A stretch of 64,000 nucleotides of DNA from Gerris lacustris (Eukaryota > Arthropoda > Insecta > Hemiptera > Gerridae). Location of the stretch: contig OX578280.1 of the NCBI GenBank assembly GCA_951217055.1, positions 42,473,882 to 42,537,881 of the forward strand. The letters run 5' to 3'. Positions 24,428-35,959 of the stretch are shown here, one piece after another (position 1 is the first letter of the stretch; the number at the start of each line of letters is the position of its first letter). Made by a program: the position numbers and the translations under genes. Below the pieces are notes generated by a model. The model saw only the letters and a list, made by a program, of their open reading frames with translations. It searched no databases and was not told the origin of the DNA.

Positions 24428-24598
24428 CAGTTGAGTCAAAAAAGATTTAACTTTGATAGTGTGGGAAAATAAATGGGAGAGGGAGCTAATTTAGCTCGAA
24501 ATTTTGACCTTTAGAAGATCAAATGTCAAAATCTCAAACTATCCTCTTCCTTCGATTTTCCCACACTGTCAAAGTTTACTCTCATCTTGATCTGACTG
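24428..24598. mobile_element. Foldback MITE, 171 bp
   Basis: The left 'aactttgatagtgtgggaaa' is mirrored by the right 'ttttcccacactgtcaaagtt', written here split as 'ttttcccacactgtc' and 'aaagtt'. 'cagt' and 'actg' lie at the extreme ends, with TA before the left end. It shares the 'cag.gtgggaaaat' core with 17100-17246, and a weaker relative may lie at 34405-34590. Confidence 0.65.
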
Positions 24599-24624
24599 CA
24601 GTACACCCAATTATGGGTCCTAAT

Positions 24625-25013
24625 TTTTTTTTAATCCGGAGTGCTTTTACACCCAAAGACATACACCACGAAGTGGTTCCTTTGAAAAAACCTGGGTAGC
24701 CTTTTATCATTCCAATATTGGATTGATACCAGAAAACCAAACCCTTCACAAATGAGTGAAGTGCTGCTCAGTAAATCGTGTCTTCACAACAGTGGTATCG
24801 TTTGATCAATTTTTATCAAACCACTATGAGTGTGTCGACCTCGGTTTTCCAGGCTAAAACCTGGTGGCGCTAAATCTTTCCATTAAGATCTCATTTGTTT
24901 ACAACGCTGGGTGGACACGGGGCCCGGTCTGGGAATTGAACCCAGCTGTGTAGTCAGAAGTGGCGGTCACCCATCCAACTACGACCACGCCCGATGCTGC
25001 TTAACTTCCATGG
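24625..25013 (-). mobile_element. 5S-rRNA-derived SINE, minus strand
   Basis: Read on the minus strand, it begins 'ttaagcagcatcgggcgtgg' followed by 'tggatgggtgaccgcc'. These are the A-box and C-box regions of the 5S rRNA internal promoter. A tRNA-like 'gggttcaattccca' follows, then about 300 bases of body and an A-rich tail (24625-24635). This is the layout of SINE3-type elements with a 5S head. The 5' part of the 5S head is missing or diverged. Confidence 0.65.
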
Positions 25014-25026
25014 CTATCCATCAATT

Positions 25027-25115
25027 AGGTTAAGCAGCATTGGGCATGGTCACTAGTTAGATGGGTGAACACTCAGATCTAAGTCCAATACCTGGACTGG
25101 GCCACCCTGCTCAAA
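25027..25115 (+). mobile_element. 5S-rRNA-derived SINE fragment, plus strand
   Basis: 'ttaagcagcattgggcatgg' followed by 'tagttagatgggtgaacac' is a second copy of the same 5S-like head, in the opposite direction and only about 25 bases from the first. The body is not clearly continued after about 25115. Confidence 0.55.
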
Positions 25116-25939
25116 GAGGATTCTTGAAAGAGTTAGCAGCAGGTTGTCAAAGATTGATAGCAAATTGAGATATAAAACATGGTTTACCGAACCAAAACTT
25201 GGTTTCTCCATCAGGGTTTTTCGTTCGACCAACCTACGTGTTCCTTCCTAGAAAAAGACCCAATTATCATGTGATTTACTTAAAGCCTTCACATTCTTAA
25301 TTGATTTTTCTTTGGATAATTGCTTTATATAAAGTAAACTAACAGAAAAAAATATTTCAGTCAAATATATATAATGTGTATTAAGCTCAGTTATAAAAAT
25401 ATAATTTTTATTAATTTAAAATTTAACAATATATAATAAAATATCAACAGTAAAACATCAATATATTGATAGTATAAAAACATATAATTTTCTTTTATAA
25501 AAATAATTTTCTTTAATAAAAAGCAATACTTCTTTAAGATTTTTTTTTTTTTTTTTTTTAAAAAAAAGACTGACAACAATGATTATGTATTGTTTTACAT
25601 ATAGATATATTATGATATATGTTTAACAATTATCATAAGGTGGTAATTCCGAGGTAAAAGACATGGATTATTTAGTCCAGTCAAACACATCTCCAACAAG
25701 TTTGCTGTGAACGCTCCACAAGTTCTAAAACAAATTTTAAACACAATATTGAATGATTATAGGAAAATTTGAGTTTTCAAATTTATTTACAAGAGAATTA
25801 GGTAAACGAAAATTTTAAACAATTTTAGGGTCTGTAGGCAAAACCAAGGACCCTGTTTATCTGGGGGTCATTAACATACCAGTATTTCCGAAAGTACCCA
25901 ACAGAAAAATTTCAAACTTTACAGTTATGTTAATTTTTA

Positions 25940-25955
25940 TATTTATATATATATA

Positions 25956-26026
<71 letters not shown>

Positions 26027-26035
26027 ATATATATA
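25940..26035. repeat. (TA)n microsatellite
   Basis: Alternating TA with a few interruptions (gt, ttt). It directly abuts the left end of the foldback element. Confidence 0.9.
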
Positions 26036-26613
26036 TAGTCCAGGAGATGCCGTGCAAAAAAGTGTCTGACTAACATCAAGCTAGAATTTTTTATACAAGT
26101 TAATCTTTTAGCGACTTCAAAGAATATGTGGTCAGCTAGATTCGTCTGCAGGACATAGCTTGGCAATAGGCATTTGAAAAAAACAAAATGGTAGAGAGTG
26201 GCCATGTCCCGCCAATTATGGTGGATAGTATGATTTTCATGATCCTGAGTACAGAATTAGTTAGTAGAACAAAAATCAAGTCGATGTTATTTTCACACTT
26301 GATAGGTTAGTTATTCAAATATTATTAAAAATCAACGTGGTCACCTGTCAAGGGACAAACTAACGTCAACTTGATTTTCGGTCTACTAACTAATTTTGTA
26401 CTCAGGATCAGGAAAATCACATTGTCCACCATAATTGGTGAGACATGGCCGCTCTCCACCGGTTTGTATTTTTCAAACGCCTATTGCCAAGCTATGTCCC
26501 GCAGACAAACTTAGCCGACCACATATTCTTAAAAGGCGCTAAAAGATTGACTTGTATACAAAATTCTAGCTTGATGTTAGTCAACACTTTTTTGCATGCT
26601 ATCTCCTGGACTA
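26036..26613. mobile_element. Large foldback element with arms of about 270 bp
   Basis: The left arm 26036-26310 and right arm 26340-26613 are reverse complements with roughly 85-90 % identity by eye, from 'tagtccaggagat' at one end to 'atctcctggacta' at the other. The loop is only about 30 bases. Each arm carries the same open frame read outward from the middle, but the two versions differ at many amino acids, so it is probably not coding. Transcribed RNA would form a very long hairpin. Confidence 0.85.
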
Positions 26614-27202
26614 TTTGTCATTTGACATAAACAGTCACGAAATTAAAGTAAGAAATAAAATGCAGATAAAGTAATAGAAATGTTAGTCACACTCTTGAGA
26701 GTTTAAAATAACGGGACATACGACCAACCTATCTTCGTGGCATGTATCCTTAAAAATTGCGTTTTTGTGTAATCTCCCCTCCCCTCGTTCTTTCTTTTTT
26801 AAAAAATCAACGAAAAAATCAGACTTTCTTTATAAAAAAAAAAATAAAAAAATTTGAAGATGTTTGTTTCACGTCATTTTAATAAATTGTTAAAAAGTTA
26901 TAGCTAAAACAAACTTTTAAATAGCTTATATCTTGAAACAGTTGAGCTGTTAATGCTGGTTTACAAACTTGTCTGATTTGTTTAATTGCCTACAGACCCT
27001 TCGTGTGTACTGAAAGCACGTTCTTAAAAAAATTATTTTTAACGATTATACAGTTATAAGCTATATCATGCAACTTAACTAAACCAAAAATGCATTTGTT
27101 GTTCGAAGCAGTCCTACAAAAATTTATATTTTAGTTTCTTTTTAAAGCCACACTATATTGTACATAGCTCTATTAAACGTAAAACAGGTTAAAACAGGTT
27201 TA

Positions 27203-27423
27203 CAGTATTGTTAAGAAAAGAAGGGTCTTGATGAAAGCACAGGGAATTTTAAAAATTGGGATGGTGAGATTTTGACGGCCATAAGGTCGGGCCAACCAGG
27301 CAACCAAAAATATTACTGGATAACCTCAGAATAACCACTTAGTGGTGTTATTCCCCCCCCCCCCCCCCCTCATTTGTTGGCCAACCTGAGTGTCTTATAA
27401 CTCTCCTTTTCTTAACAATACTG
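27203..27423. mobile_element. TA-flanked inverted-repeat MITE, 221 bp
   Basis: 'cagtattgttaagaaaag' at the left is mirrored by 'cttttcttaacaatactg' at the right, with TA just outside both ends. Inside are 'gggccaaccaggcaacc' and, inverted, 'ttggccaacc', and a poly-C run at about 27353-27370. The ends fit the pogo/Tc1-mariner type. Confidence 0.75.
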
Positions 27424-27570
27424 TAATTGCCTGCTCTCGGTGTTAGAAATTAGTAGGAACTTTTATTCATCGGTTATCCAAAATTCGATTTCTGAATTGG
27501 AGTTGCACATTAATTGTTTGCACAATTTTCAAGTATCACTTTAAAAAATCATTATGGGTCACATAAAGAA

Positions 27571-28270
27571 TTGAGGAGCCTAGTATCAAAGACAGACATT
27601 CGACATTTTTTCCGAATTTCAGTTATCGATTGTTTCTTATAAATTTTTGGCCGCTGCATCAGATTCTACTATCCATTTGCATCAAAAACGACCAGAAAAG
27701 GGGGAAAAATGCAATAATATTTGTAGTTTTGTTTCAAATACGGACAAGTCAACACACGTTTTGCTTCAAAAGTGGACATAACCGAAAAAGCCAATCAGGA
27801 GGCTAAATTTTACTAACTCGTTCCTATGATGCACTGTGGGCTTTAGCATCTGAATACCTACTCCTACTATTTTGTCATACATGTTTAGAAAAATGATACC
27901 CGAGGGAAAATCGAGAAATCAATTATAGCTCTAAATTTGGGGGCACTACCCCCTAAGAACTCTGAAAAAAAAATTATTTCTCCAATATTATTATTCTAAC
28001 CATTATTTTCAACGTCATTTTGCTTCAAAAACGGACAAAACCTTGTTTTTGTTTCAAAAGCGGTCAACTCCACTTTTTACACCATTTAGCAGCTAAAATA
28101 TCAAAGAAATTCACGTTTTCAGTACTTCTAACTAGTATTGAGTCTATTAAGAAACCACAGAAAAAAAATCATTGCTCTAGCACCTGTAGTATTTGAGCTA
28201 CAGTTTTTCGGCTCTCCTGTAAAATTTTGAATTTTTGTGCTCTTGCCCGTTTTTGATACTAAGCTCCTCA
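27571..28270. mobile_element. Inverted-repeat element with recurring 'ttcaaaa.cgga' motif
   Basis: 'ttgaggagcctagtatcaaa' near 27571 is mirrored as 'tttgatactaagctcctcaa' near 28251-28270. The interior repeats 'gtttcaaatacggacaagtc', 'gcttcaaaagtggacataac', 'gcttcaaaaacggacaaaac' and 'gtttcaaaagcggtcaac'. It also has a piece (about 27870-27975) shared with the dispersed repeat at 58245-58335. I do not recognise the family. Confidence 0.6.
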
Positions 28271-29281
28271 ATTGAAGATACCTTAAAGAATTTTAATTTT
28301 TTTAAGTTCCTTCTTCAGACAAGTTAAAGAGATTGTTTATAATTACTAGATTTAGTATAGATAATACACAAAGGCATAATGATTATTAATTCTCATGATT
28401 ATGAAATTAGCAATCTTATATTATGATCTAATAAAAAAATACATATCCTTAAGCTACACCTATCATGCGCAGAGCTCCTACATATATAAAATATCATCAA
28501 TATAAAGGTGATCTTAGTACATAGTTGTAAATGAATCAATATGTGAGTGAATGAATATGTGCGAGAATAAAGATGTGAACGAATAAATATGTGAGTGAAT
28601 AAATATGTGATTAACCTTTAGAGCAATCAAACAGCCACGATAAATAATACAAATACATCAAATGAAATCCCAAAAGAAAAGCAAACATAAACTAACTTCT
28701 CAACATAAAAAATACAAACAGTAATTGAAATAATAGTAAAGTTGCCAATACAGTTTATTAAAACTTTTCTTGGAGAGGAAAAACATCATTTATATGTTTT
28801 CAATAGACTTAGTAACTTAAGGCAATCTTACCAATTCTTCGTAATTTTTACAAACAATCTTAGAATGCTCTTAATAATTTTTAACTTAAATAATCCTAAT
28901 AATTTTTATTTAATGTAAATGATTTTTGCCTCTGCTGAAAATTTAAAAGAAAAAAAGTAGTTTCAACTTTACCATTGCAGTAACGAAAGGTTAAATTAAA
29001 ACACTAAAAAAAGAAAAACATTTTTAACTAAATAAGTACTGGCATTCTATGAAATTTAACCATCTATAAATATGAGTTGTTCCTCACAAGTTGTTAGCAT
29101 TTTTAAAAACGTTAACACAATATTATTATTATTTATTTATTTTTTATTTTTTTAAAAAAACAAATAATCAAAAAATAAATCTAGATCTTGATAGATCATT
29201 TGTGAACCCAAAACAAAGTTTTGAATTGATTGCAGGCCCCATTCTGAAAATAATTGCTTGTAATGTGAATAATTATAAATA

Positions 29282-29450
29282 CAGTAGACTCTGGGTAATT
29301 CAAAACCTAAGGATTGACAAAATAATTTGAAATTATAGAGTTAAAATGATCAATAAGGATAATTTAAACAATGTATTCAGGGACAAGCTAGCATCTACAA
29401 ATTAGCAAAATAATTGTATTGTAGAGGTTTGAATAAACCAGAGTCCACTA
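29282..29450. mobile_element. Pogo-like MITE, 169 bp
   Basis: 'cagtagactctgggtaattc' at the left (after TA) matches, inverted, 'tttgaataaaccagagtcca' at the right. The last bases and right duplication have decayed. Confidence 0.65.
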
Positions 29451-29595
29451 AAGTTTCTAATGACACATTAGTATTAATTCCTACAAGCATAATCCCTGCA
29501 ATTTTAAACATGGTGGTGAACTATATCTCAGAAACTACCTTTTTATTTGATTTCTAGTTTTATTAGACTATTGAACCTAAAGCTATAAACTAGTA

Positions 29596-29717
29596 CAGTC
29601 GAAGCCCTCTCAACTTTATATACCAGGTGAGAAAGGTCGGTGACATAGGTGTCATATGAGGAGTCACCGCAGCTGAGTGGCCGGTTTACCTGAGTCAGGA
29701 TAAAAGGGCTTCTACTA
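29596..29717. mobile_element. Pogo-like MITE, 122 bp
   Basis: Begins 'cagtcgaagccctctcaac' after TA and ends 'aaaagggcttctacta' before TA. The inner 'gctgagtggccgg' is shared with 22795-23088. Confidence 0.7.
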
Positions 29718-30004
29718 TAATGTGAATTAAAAGCATTTAAAAAAATAAAAAGAAGTAGCTATTTAAAGAGTAAACTAAACTAAGCTAGTTTATTATAATG
29801 AAGATCTAGGTGCTTCAGGTGGTTACAACTTACTGAGTGAAGGTTCCTACACCAATAAGGAACTGAATGTAGGTCTTGACTATAAGGATCTACACCACTA
29901 GGGAACCGAATGTAGCTCTTGACTATAGGGACCTACACATAAAATGACACCTGTCATTACCACTGGAAGACCAAATACTTCATTATGGTACAAACTGCAG
30001 TACG

Positions 30005-30010
30005 TTTATT
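30005..30010 (-). terminator. Possible poly(A) signal of GNPDA
   Basis: AATAAA on the minus strand, 476 bases beyond the tentative stop. It is weak evidence, since such hexamers are frequent in this AT-rich DNA. Confidence 0.2.
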
Positions 30011-30485
30011 AAACGAAAAGACAATCAACAATACTGATAAAAGCAACAAAAAAAAAAAAATATTATAGAAGTCAGAATACATTTGGAAAATGGTAATCAG
30101 GAGCAAAGGAATCGTTTTTTTTTCAATTAAACAAGAAAATAAACATTGACTTAGTTTCTTCAATAATATAGATCCTAGTAAAAATCTGTCTAAGAAGTAT
30201 TATCAGTTATTTTTCCAACATTTTTGGTTCACAGGGCATTGAAGGAATATTAAAACATAGGCCACATAGGTGGTCTTGAAGATTGGCAGTCTGATTACCT
30301 CTGACTGTTCTTATTACCATTTCCCAAACACAGATCTTTGCACTAACAATCAAAAGCAGACAATACCAACGAACACAAAGCAAAAAGCAACAATTTGAAC
30401 AAGTCAACACATATTGGATCCCCACAGTATAATATAATCATTAATGGCCCCTTACTGTTTTGTAACCAACATTTTTTGTCTTCTA

Positions 30486-33400
30486 TTAGGACTTTAGAAT
30501 CTCCGCTTCATTTAACACTTCGGTCTTCGAAGATACCTCCTGCAGGCAGAGGTAAATTATTTTGAGTAAATATAAAACATGTATTGATAAATTTGCAATT
30601 TATTTGTAATTTACTCAAGATAAATATAATACGAAAAATGTAAAAAAAAAACAATAAAAGAAAATAATTATAAATCATAAAAGAGGTTGTTTTTTTTTAA
30701 CTCAAGATGATTGAAGTATACATTACCTTATGCCAAGAATATTATATCTTAAGGGTGTTTCATTGTAATATTTGATGGTCTTCAGGCAAAAGACCTTAAC
30801 CCTAATCTTAAGAACTTTTCAGGATGAAGAAAAAACTAAATGGCTAACAAGATAATTTAAAACCATTTGCCAGACCAAGACCATTTTATTCTCAATAGCC
30901 CATTTAATTTATTAGAGAACCTAGTTTTTGTCTACATTTACACCCCTTGGCAGAAAACAAATCATAAAATTAAACACATGGAGGCTTAGGGTCTTTGGCA
31001 GCTTCTTCAAAGGTAAAAAAAAATCATGTGCTACCCAAAAGTGCTAACCCACTTTGAACGGTTGTTTGGGATTTTTGGAAATTTTGTTAAAATCTTGAAA
31101 GATGATTACCAATGGTTGAGGTAAAGTTTTGTGTTTCATTGAGGGTTAGGGTTTTTGGTTTATGTAAGTGTAATGTAAAAGTAGTATAGACATTAGGCTA
31201 CCAAAAGGCTCGAATTTCTGGTGCTTTCCCCCACCAAGAATCTCACAGACTAAGCCCTAGCATAAAGTCACACGAAGAGTCCGATCTTAGCTCTGTAGGA
31301 GTACACATCATAAATCAATATCACTCAAAACCAATCAAATGCCAATATATAAACATTCAACACATAACCAGTTTACTTTATCCACTCACTAAATCCCCGT
31401 AACAGTGGTGGCAGCGGAGGATTCACCCCACACAATTAATTTCATAAACAATTCACTATCAAACAAATAACATTTAACATTTATTTTATCTAATATTCAA
31501 TTTTTTCTAAACATACATCTCACCTCCAGAGACTAGAGTGCACATTAACAATTCAACTAACATTCATTAACATCAAAGAAATCACAACCACAGTCGGATT
31601 CAAAAATAAGGTAAGAACTTTCATTATTATTTAAATATATAATAATTTTACATTTATTCAAACACACACAAAAAAACAAAAAAAACACGCAAAACAAAAT
31701 GAACACAAAAATAAAATAACGAATAAAAATAAACAGTATGTCTCAGGTAGTGCAGGTTCAAGGCCCGTCAAGGTCGGAGAATGTTTTACAGGTATACACA
31801 GAAATTAGTTCCACTTTTCCCTGGAGGAGCAGGGCAGCATTACTGACTATCTAAACTGTAAGAAGGAAGTTTTCTCCCCACTCTAACCTTAGCAACACTT
31901 GTAAAAGAGGGAAATGGACTATCATCTGATTCATTATCTCTGACTTTACCAAAATTGATAATGACTAAAGTGGGACCTTGCTTACGAATTCAATTCATCC
32001 AATAAAACTGTTCAAAAATTTGATTTGTTTATATACTAAAACAATTATTCCCAAAAGAATCAATGAATGAAAAAAGCAAATTAGATGAAGAATCTAATGT
32101 TTGATGTAAGATTTGCTGTTAATCTGCCTGTTTGTAAAATGAAATTCTTTGCAAACTAAAGCATTTTTTCATCAGCATTTCTGTTTGTAAACCACATTGT
32201 TTATTGACAAAGTCATTCGTAAACCATGGTTATATTGTAGAAGAATTATTTTATCCCAATACCAGCAGCTTATAAAACAAAGAGTATAGAACCCAGTGCA
32301 GATTTAAGAGCCAAAATTAAAACCGGTGCAATTTTACCACGTTACCAATGATCTAACAGATTACCACTATAAGATTTAATCTGGTTGAGAATGAAACTAA
32401 AAGACTTAGAGAGAGTAATAATAAATTTAAAGCTTACTTTGAAATACTTGACGGTTTTGACTTTGAGTTCCATGGTGGCGTCCTCATCACAGACGATGAT
32501 AGTGGTAGGATGCTGCTGGAATGCTGAAACTGTCCACATGTGATTCACTCCCTCCTCTATGGCTTTGTGTAGAGCCAGTGCCTTATGACTTCCTGTTATC
32601 AGGATTATCACCTGAAAGAAAACAAATAAAATAGAATAGAATCAGGTAACAGTAAAAAAAAATTCTTAGTTACTACATATGTTCTACTGTATACAATTGA
32701 TCATAACAGCATTGGTTACAACAACGCAAGTTTAAAGTTTTAATTTTGTTTTCAAAAATAAATCATCACTTTGCTTCCTAATGTCATAAAAAAAGGAAAG
32801 CATTGCAAATTATTAATAACTGTTTTATATAAAATAAAATTTGAATGTTAGTCAAACTAACATTTCTAAAAATATTTTTCTTTATTATAATTTGACTCTA
32901 AAGTTTCCTGACACATGTTCCTGAAATTTTCTCTAGTATTAAATTATTACTGTATAGTACTAACTACTTTATATGTTCAACCATCTCATCGTAATTTACA
33001 TCTTAATGTTGTCATAATTGTTTCACGTTTTCTTTTGTATTAGCTTGTCACGTTGTATAACTCATCATTGTGCTATGACAAGAATTTTAAAAGAAAACTA
33101 GATTAGATATTTACAGTGACTTACTTCTCTAGCATCCATGACAGTTCCAACTCCGACAGTGAGAGCTTGTTTTGGTACTTTATTCATGTCGTTGTTAAAA
33201 AACCTGGCATTGGCTTCTAGGGTTTCCTGTGCCAGTGTCTTAACACGAGTTCTTGATACTAATGAGGATCCAGGCTCGTTAAACGCAATATGACCATCAG
33301 GACCAATACCTAATATACCATAATATTAAATATAACATTGTTTTGACGGATATTTTGTTGCATTTATACATAGTGGATAAAAATAAAGAGTTTGATTACA

Positions 33401-35959
33401 GTTGATTAGAATATTGTCAAAAACCATAATAACTAATGCAGATTAGTTTTTGTACCACTTTAATTGGTAAATACCAAAGTTAACTGAATCAGTTTACTTT
33501 GGTACTGATCAACTTAAGTGGTCCAGTGCTTTTTTAAAATAAACTGTGCAATTTTGCTCTTTTTGTGTTTTTGGAAACAATCTATTTAAAGAATATAATA
33601 ATAGTAATACATAATTAGTGTGCTATAAGAAACATGGTAACAAATAACCTCCAATGAAGAGATGAACACCGCCAGCTTCTTTAATTTTCTTCTCGTAGGA
33701 ATTACATTCGGCTACAAGATCAGGTGCATTGCCATCTAGAATGTGAACGTTGACTGGATCAATGTCTATGTGCTTGAAGAAATTGAACCACATGTAGTGG
33801 TGGTAGCTCTCAGGGTGGCCTTGTGGCAGACCTAAAAGAAATATCCCAAGCATTTAGAAATTGATATTCTAAAGTTATGAAAACATTGTTAAGATTTAAG
33901 ATCTATTTAAAATCTCAATTTAAGATTGAAATGAGAGAAAGAAAAGCTTGGATCGAAGAAAGATAGCAGATACATGAATGTAACAAATAAAAAAAAAAAT
34001 AAAAATGTTAGTTAGTCAATAATAAACTATACTACGTTTGTATTCACAATAAAATATTACTATACCAAACAAAAGCAGCATTAATTAGTTTATTATTTAA
34101 GCAAACAAAGTTTTTTGTGGTTTGAATCAATTTAACCAAAGAAATGGTCTACCATCAGTGTGTGCACATGGCTTCCTAATATTGAACCAATGGTCATGTG
34201 GGAATTGAAAGGGTGGTTGTTTAGATCTATTTCAATATCCAGTAGGGTCACATTTATTTTTATTCAGTGTTAAATATGCACACACAGTTGAAATTAATAT
34301 GGGACCATCTGCGGGCTACTTTTGACAAACCATTCAAATTTCTATAAAATCAGATGAGTATGTACTTTTAAATGTTTTATTCATATCCTAATCAACATAA
34401 CTTTAAACTCATTTAAAGTTTACTCTGACAGCTTAGATTGGCCAACCTATGTGAGGGAAAAATTAAAGCCACTAGGCTTGTGGGAGGGATGGGACCCATG
34501 ATATTTTGTTTGTTTGCTAATTGGCCCTACCTTCTAGACGTCAAAATCTCAAGCTCTCATTTGCTCCCCTTTCCTAACAGATTAGAATAATGCTATACAG
34601 CAGATAAAGGACTCAGTTTTGCCACAAATGTGTGTCTTTCCCTGATTAAGCTCTAACCAGCACTTACCAACATATTCATCCATATTGAACGTTTTGACGT
34701 ATTTAAAAGAGAGGCTTCCTTTTTGGTAATACTCAACCAGTTTCTTGTACATTCCAAGTGGAGTTCCACCTGCGGAAAAAGAAAACACCATTAATGGATA
34801 AAACTGCAGTAATCATTACAAGAATCATCCCTACTTTTTAATCTTATCTATTGAACTTGTTTGGGGTTTTCCCAGTATCTATGTATTCCTTAACAATCCT
34901 AATTTGTGATTGACACATTACTATATTGGTATTACTAAATTGGAAGGAGCCAGAGTGACAGTGGGACTAAAACTCAATTGTTGCGTCTGCTCAGCCTTAC
35001 ATCTATAAACTGTTTACATCTATAAATTGTGAAAGGAACAAGGTTAAGGAAAACTCCTAAGAGGTTCTTATGCCATGGTACTCTGATTTATATCTGCGAG
35101 TCAAGGGTGGTACAGGATCATAGGTTCTTTCTAATTTATAAAACTCACTAATGATCACACCATACTTGCTTCGACAATAAATTGAACAATGGTTTGTTGT
35201 GTGAAGTTACTAAAACTCTCTACCACGGTGTTAGTAAAAATGGGTCCAATAAGTAGCCTAATGGAACAAGTGGTCCATCCACCTGGTCTACTACTACTTG
35301 GTGTTACTAAATTTTATGAAATGACCTCATTTAAGCAAGTACACTGAAGCTAGTGGCTTCGTTTTTATTTTATTAATTGTTTTTCGACTGTTCTAATATG
35401 TTGTTGCTGACAAATAGATTTTAGTCTGATTAGTTGATAACTACACCTGTCTAGGGAAAGTCACAACTGGAAGCACTAACACTTCGTCTTGAGAGCTTGA
35501 CTGACCTTAGATACTAATACAATAGCATATTTTAAAGGGCCTTGGTAGCTCATATGGGAGAGCAGTTGGCTCTTTTTTGTTAATAAAGTTAAAAAGCATC
35601 AGGAGTGGTCACAACTTCGATGGATGACCACAGATCGGGGCTAATTTCCTGGACTCGTCCCTCTACTTGATGATAACCCAGCCTCGCCATAAAAATGGGT
35701 AGCTGCTTATGTGAAGTGGCGACTAACTGATTGAGTAGGCCAATTATAAGGTACATACAGCTGATTAAGGGTCAATTTAATAAGAAAAAAATCCACAAAC
35801 AGAAAGATTAGGTAATTCATTAAATTTGTACATACCAGTAGGAAGACCTAATACAAAATATTTATCTGGACCAGGTTTAAAGTCTTTAATTTGCTTCATA
35901 ACATAGAGAGCTGCCCACTGAGCTACTCTTTCAGCATTGTCCAGAATAACTAGCCTCAT
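30486..35959 (-). CDS. Gnpda1: Glucosamine-6-phosphate deaminase (GNPDA)
   Basis: Converts glucosamine-6-phosphate to fructose-6-phosphate plus ammonia in the cytosol, linking the hexosamine pathway to glycolysis. Coding exons, in order: 35959-35836, 34769-34668, 33831-33649, 33309-33125, 32611-32438, with matching phases and 256 residues. Family marks are MRLVILDN at the start, GLPTGGTPLG (phosphate loop), FNMDEYVG (catalytic Asp), [76 protein letters not shown] and [11 protein letters not shown]. The intron after exon 3 uses a weak donor (GTTATT). A tentative last exon, 30539-30486, follows a good acceptor in phase 0 and gives 17 residues before TAA (total 273). The usual GLMxVHNKLV after KYFK was not found. 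An acceptor at 35966-35967 shows an untranslated upstream exon. Identity is certain, the 3' end is not. Confidence 0.9.
31169..31800 (+). mobile_element. LTR with primer-binding site and leader of an LTR retrotransposon
   Basis: A sequence ending 'ccccgtaaca' at 31404 is followed by 'gtggtggcagcggaggattc', the phrase that follows the 5' LTR and serves as primer-binding site in many insect gypsy-like elements. A TATA box (tatataaac) lies 50-60 bases before this end, as expected inside an LTR. A start near 31169 (TGTAATG) would give an LTR of about 236 bases. An A-rich leader and an ATG at about 31738 (MSQVVQVQG) follow but soon lose the frame. It lies in the last intron of GNPDA, on the opposite strand. 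Confidence 0.5.
35525..35665 (+). mobile_element. tRNA/5S-like SINE fragment
   Basis: 'ttggtagctcatatgggaga' resembles a tRNA D-arm with its A box. 'gttaaaaagcatcaggagtg' followed by 'cttcgatggatgacca' resembles the 5S-like head seen at 24963-25075. It lies in the first coding intron of GNPDA. Confidence 0.45.

Larger units (their letters stand above)
22257..30485. other. Intergenic stretch with many repeats, no further gene seen
   Basis: Between CIAO2A and the GNPDA 3' end. The named repeats below cover much of it. A 28-base oligo-T tract lies at 24043-24070. The remainder (for example 23100-24000, 28280-29280 and 29720-30480) is AT-rich with short random frames and no exon I can support. 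The 3' UTR of CIAO2A must be in its left part. Confidence 0.5.

Noticed and set aside
24905..25010. Possible genuine 5S rRNA gene
   Set aside because: Only the inner promoter part matches. The 5' end and the T-rich terminator are absent, and a SINE-like body with an A-rich tail follows.
26445..26630. Frame in the right foldback arm with a twin in the left arm
   Set aside because: The two versions differ at many amino acids and follow the inverted repeat exactly. There is no sign of coding constraint or a known domain.
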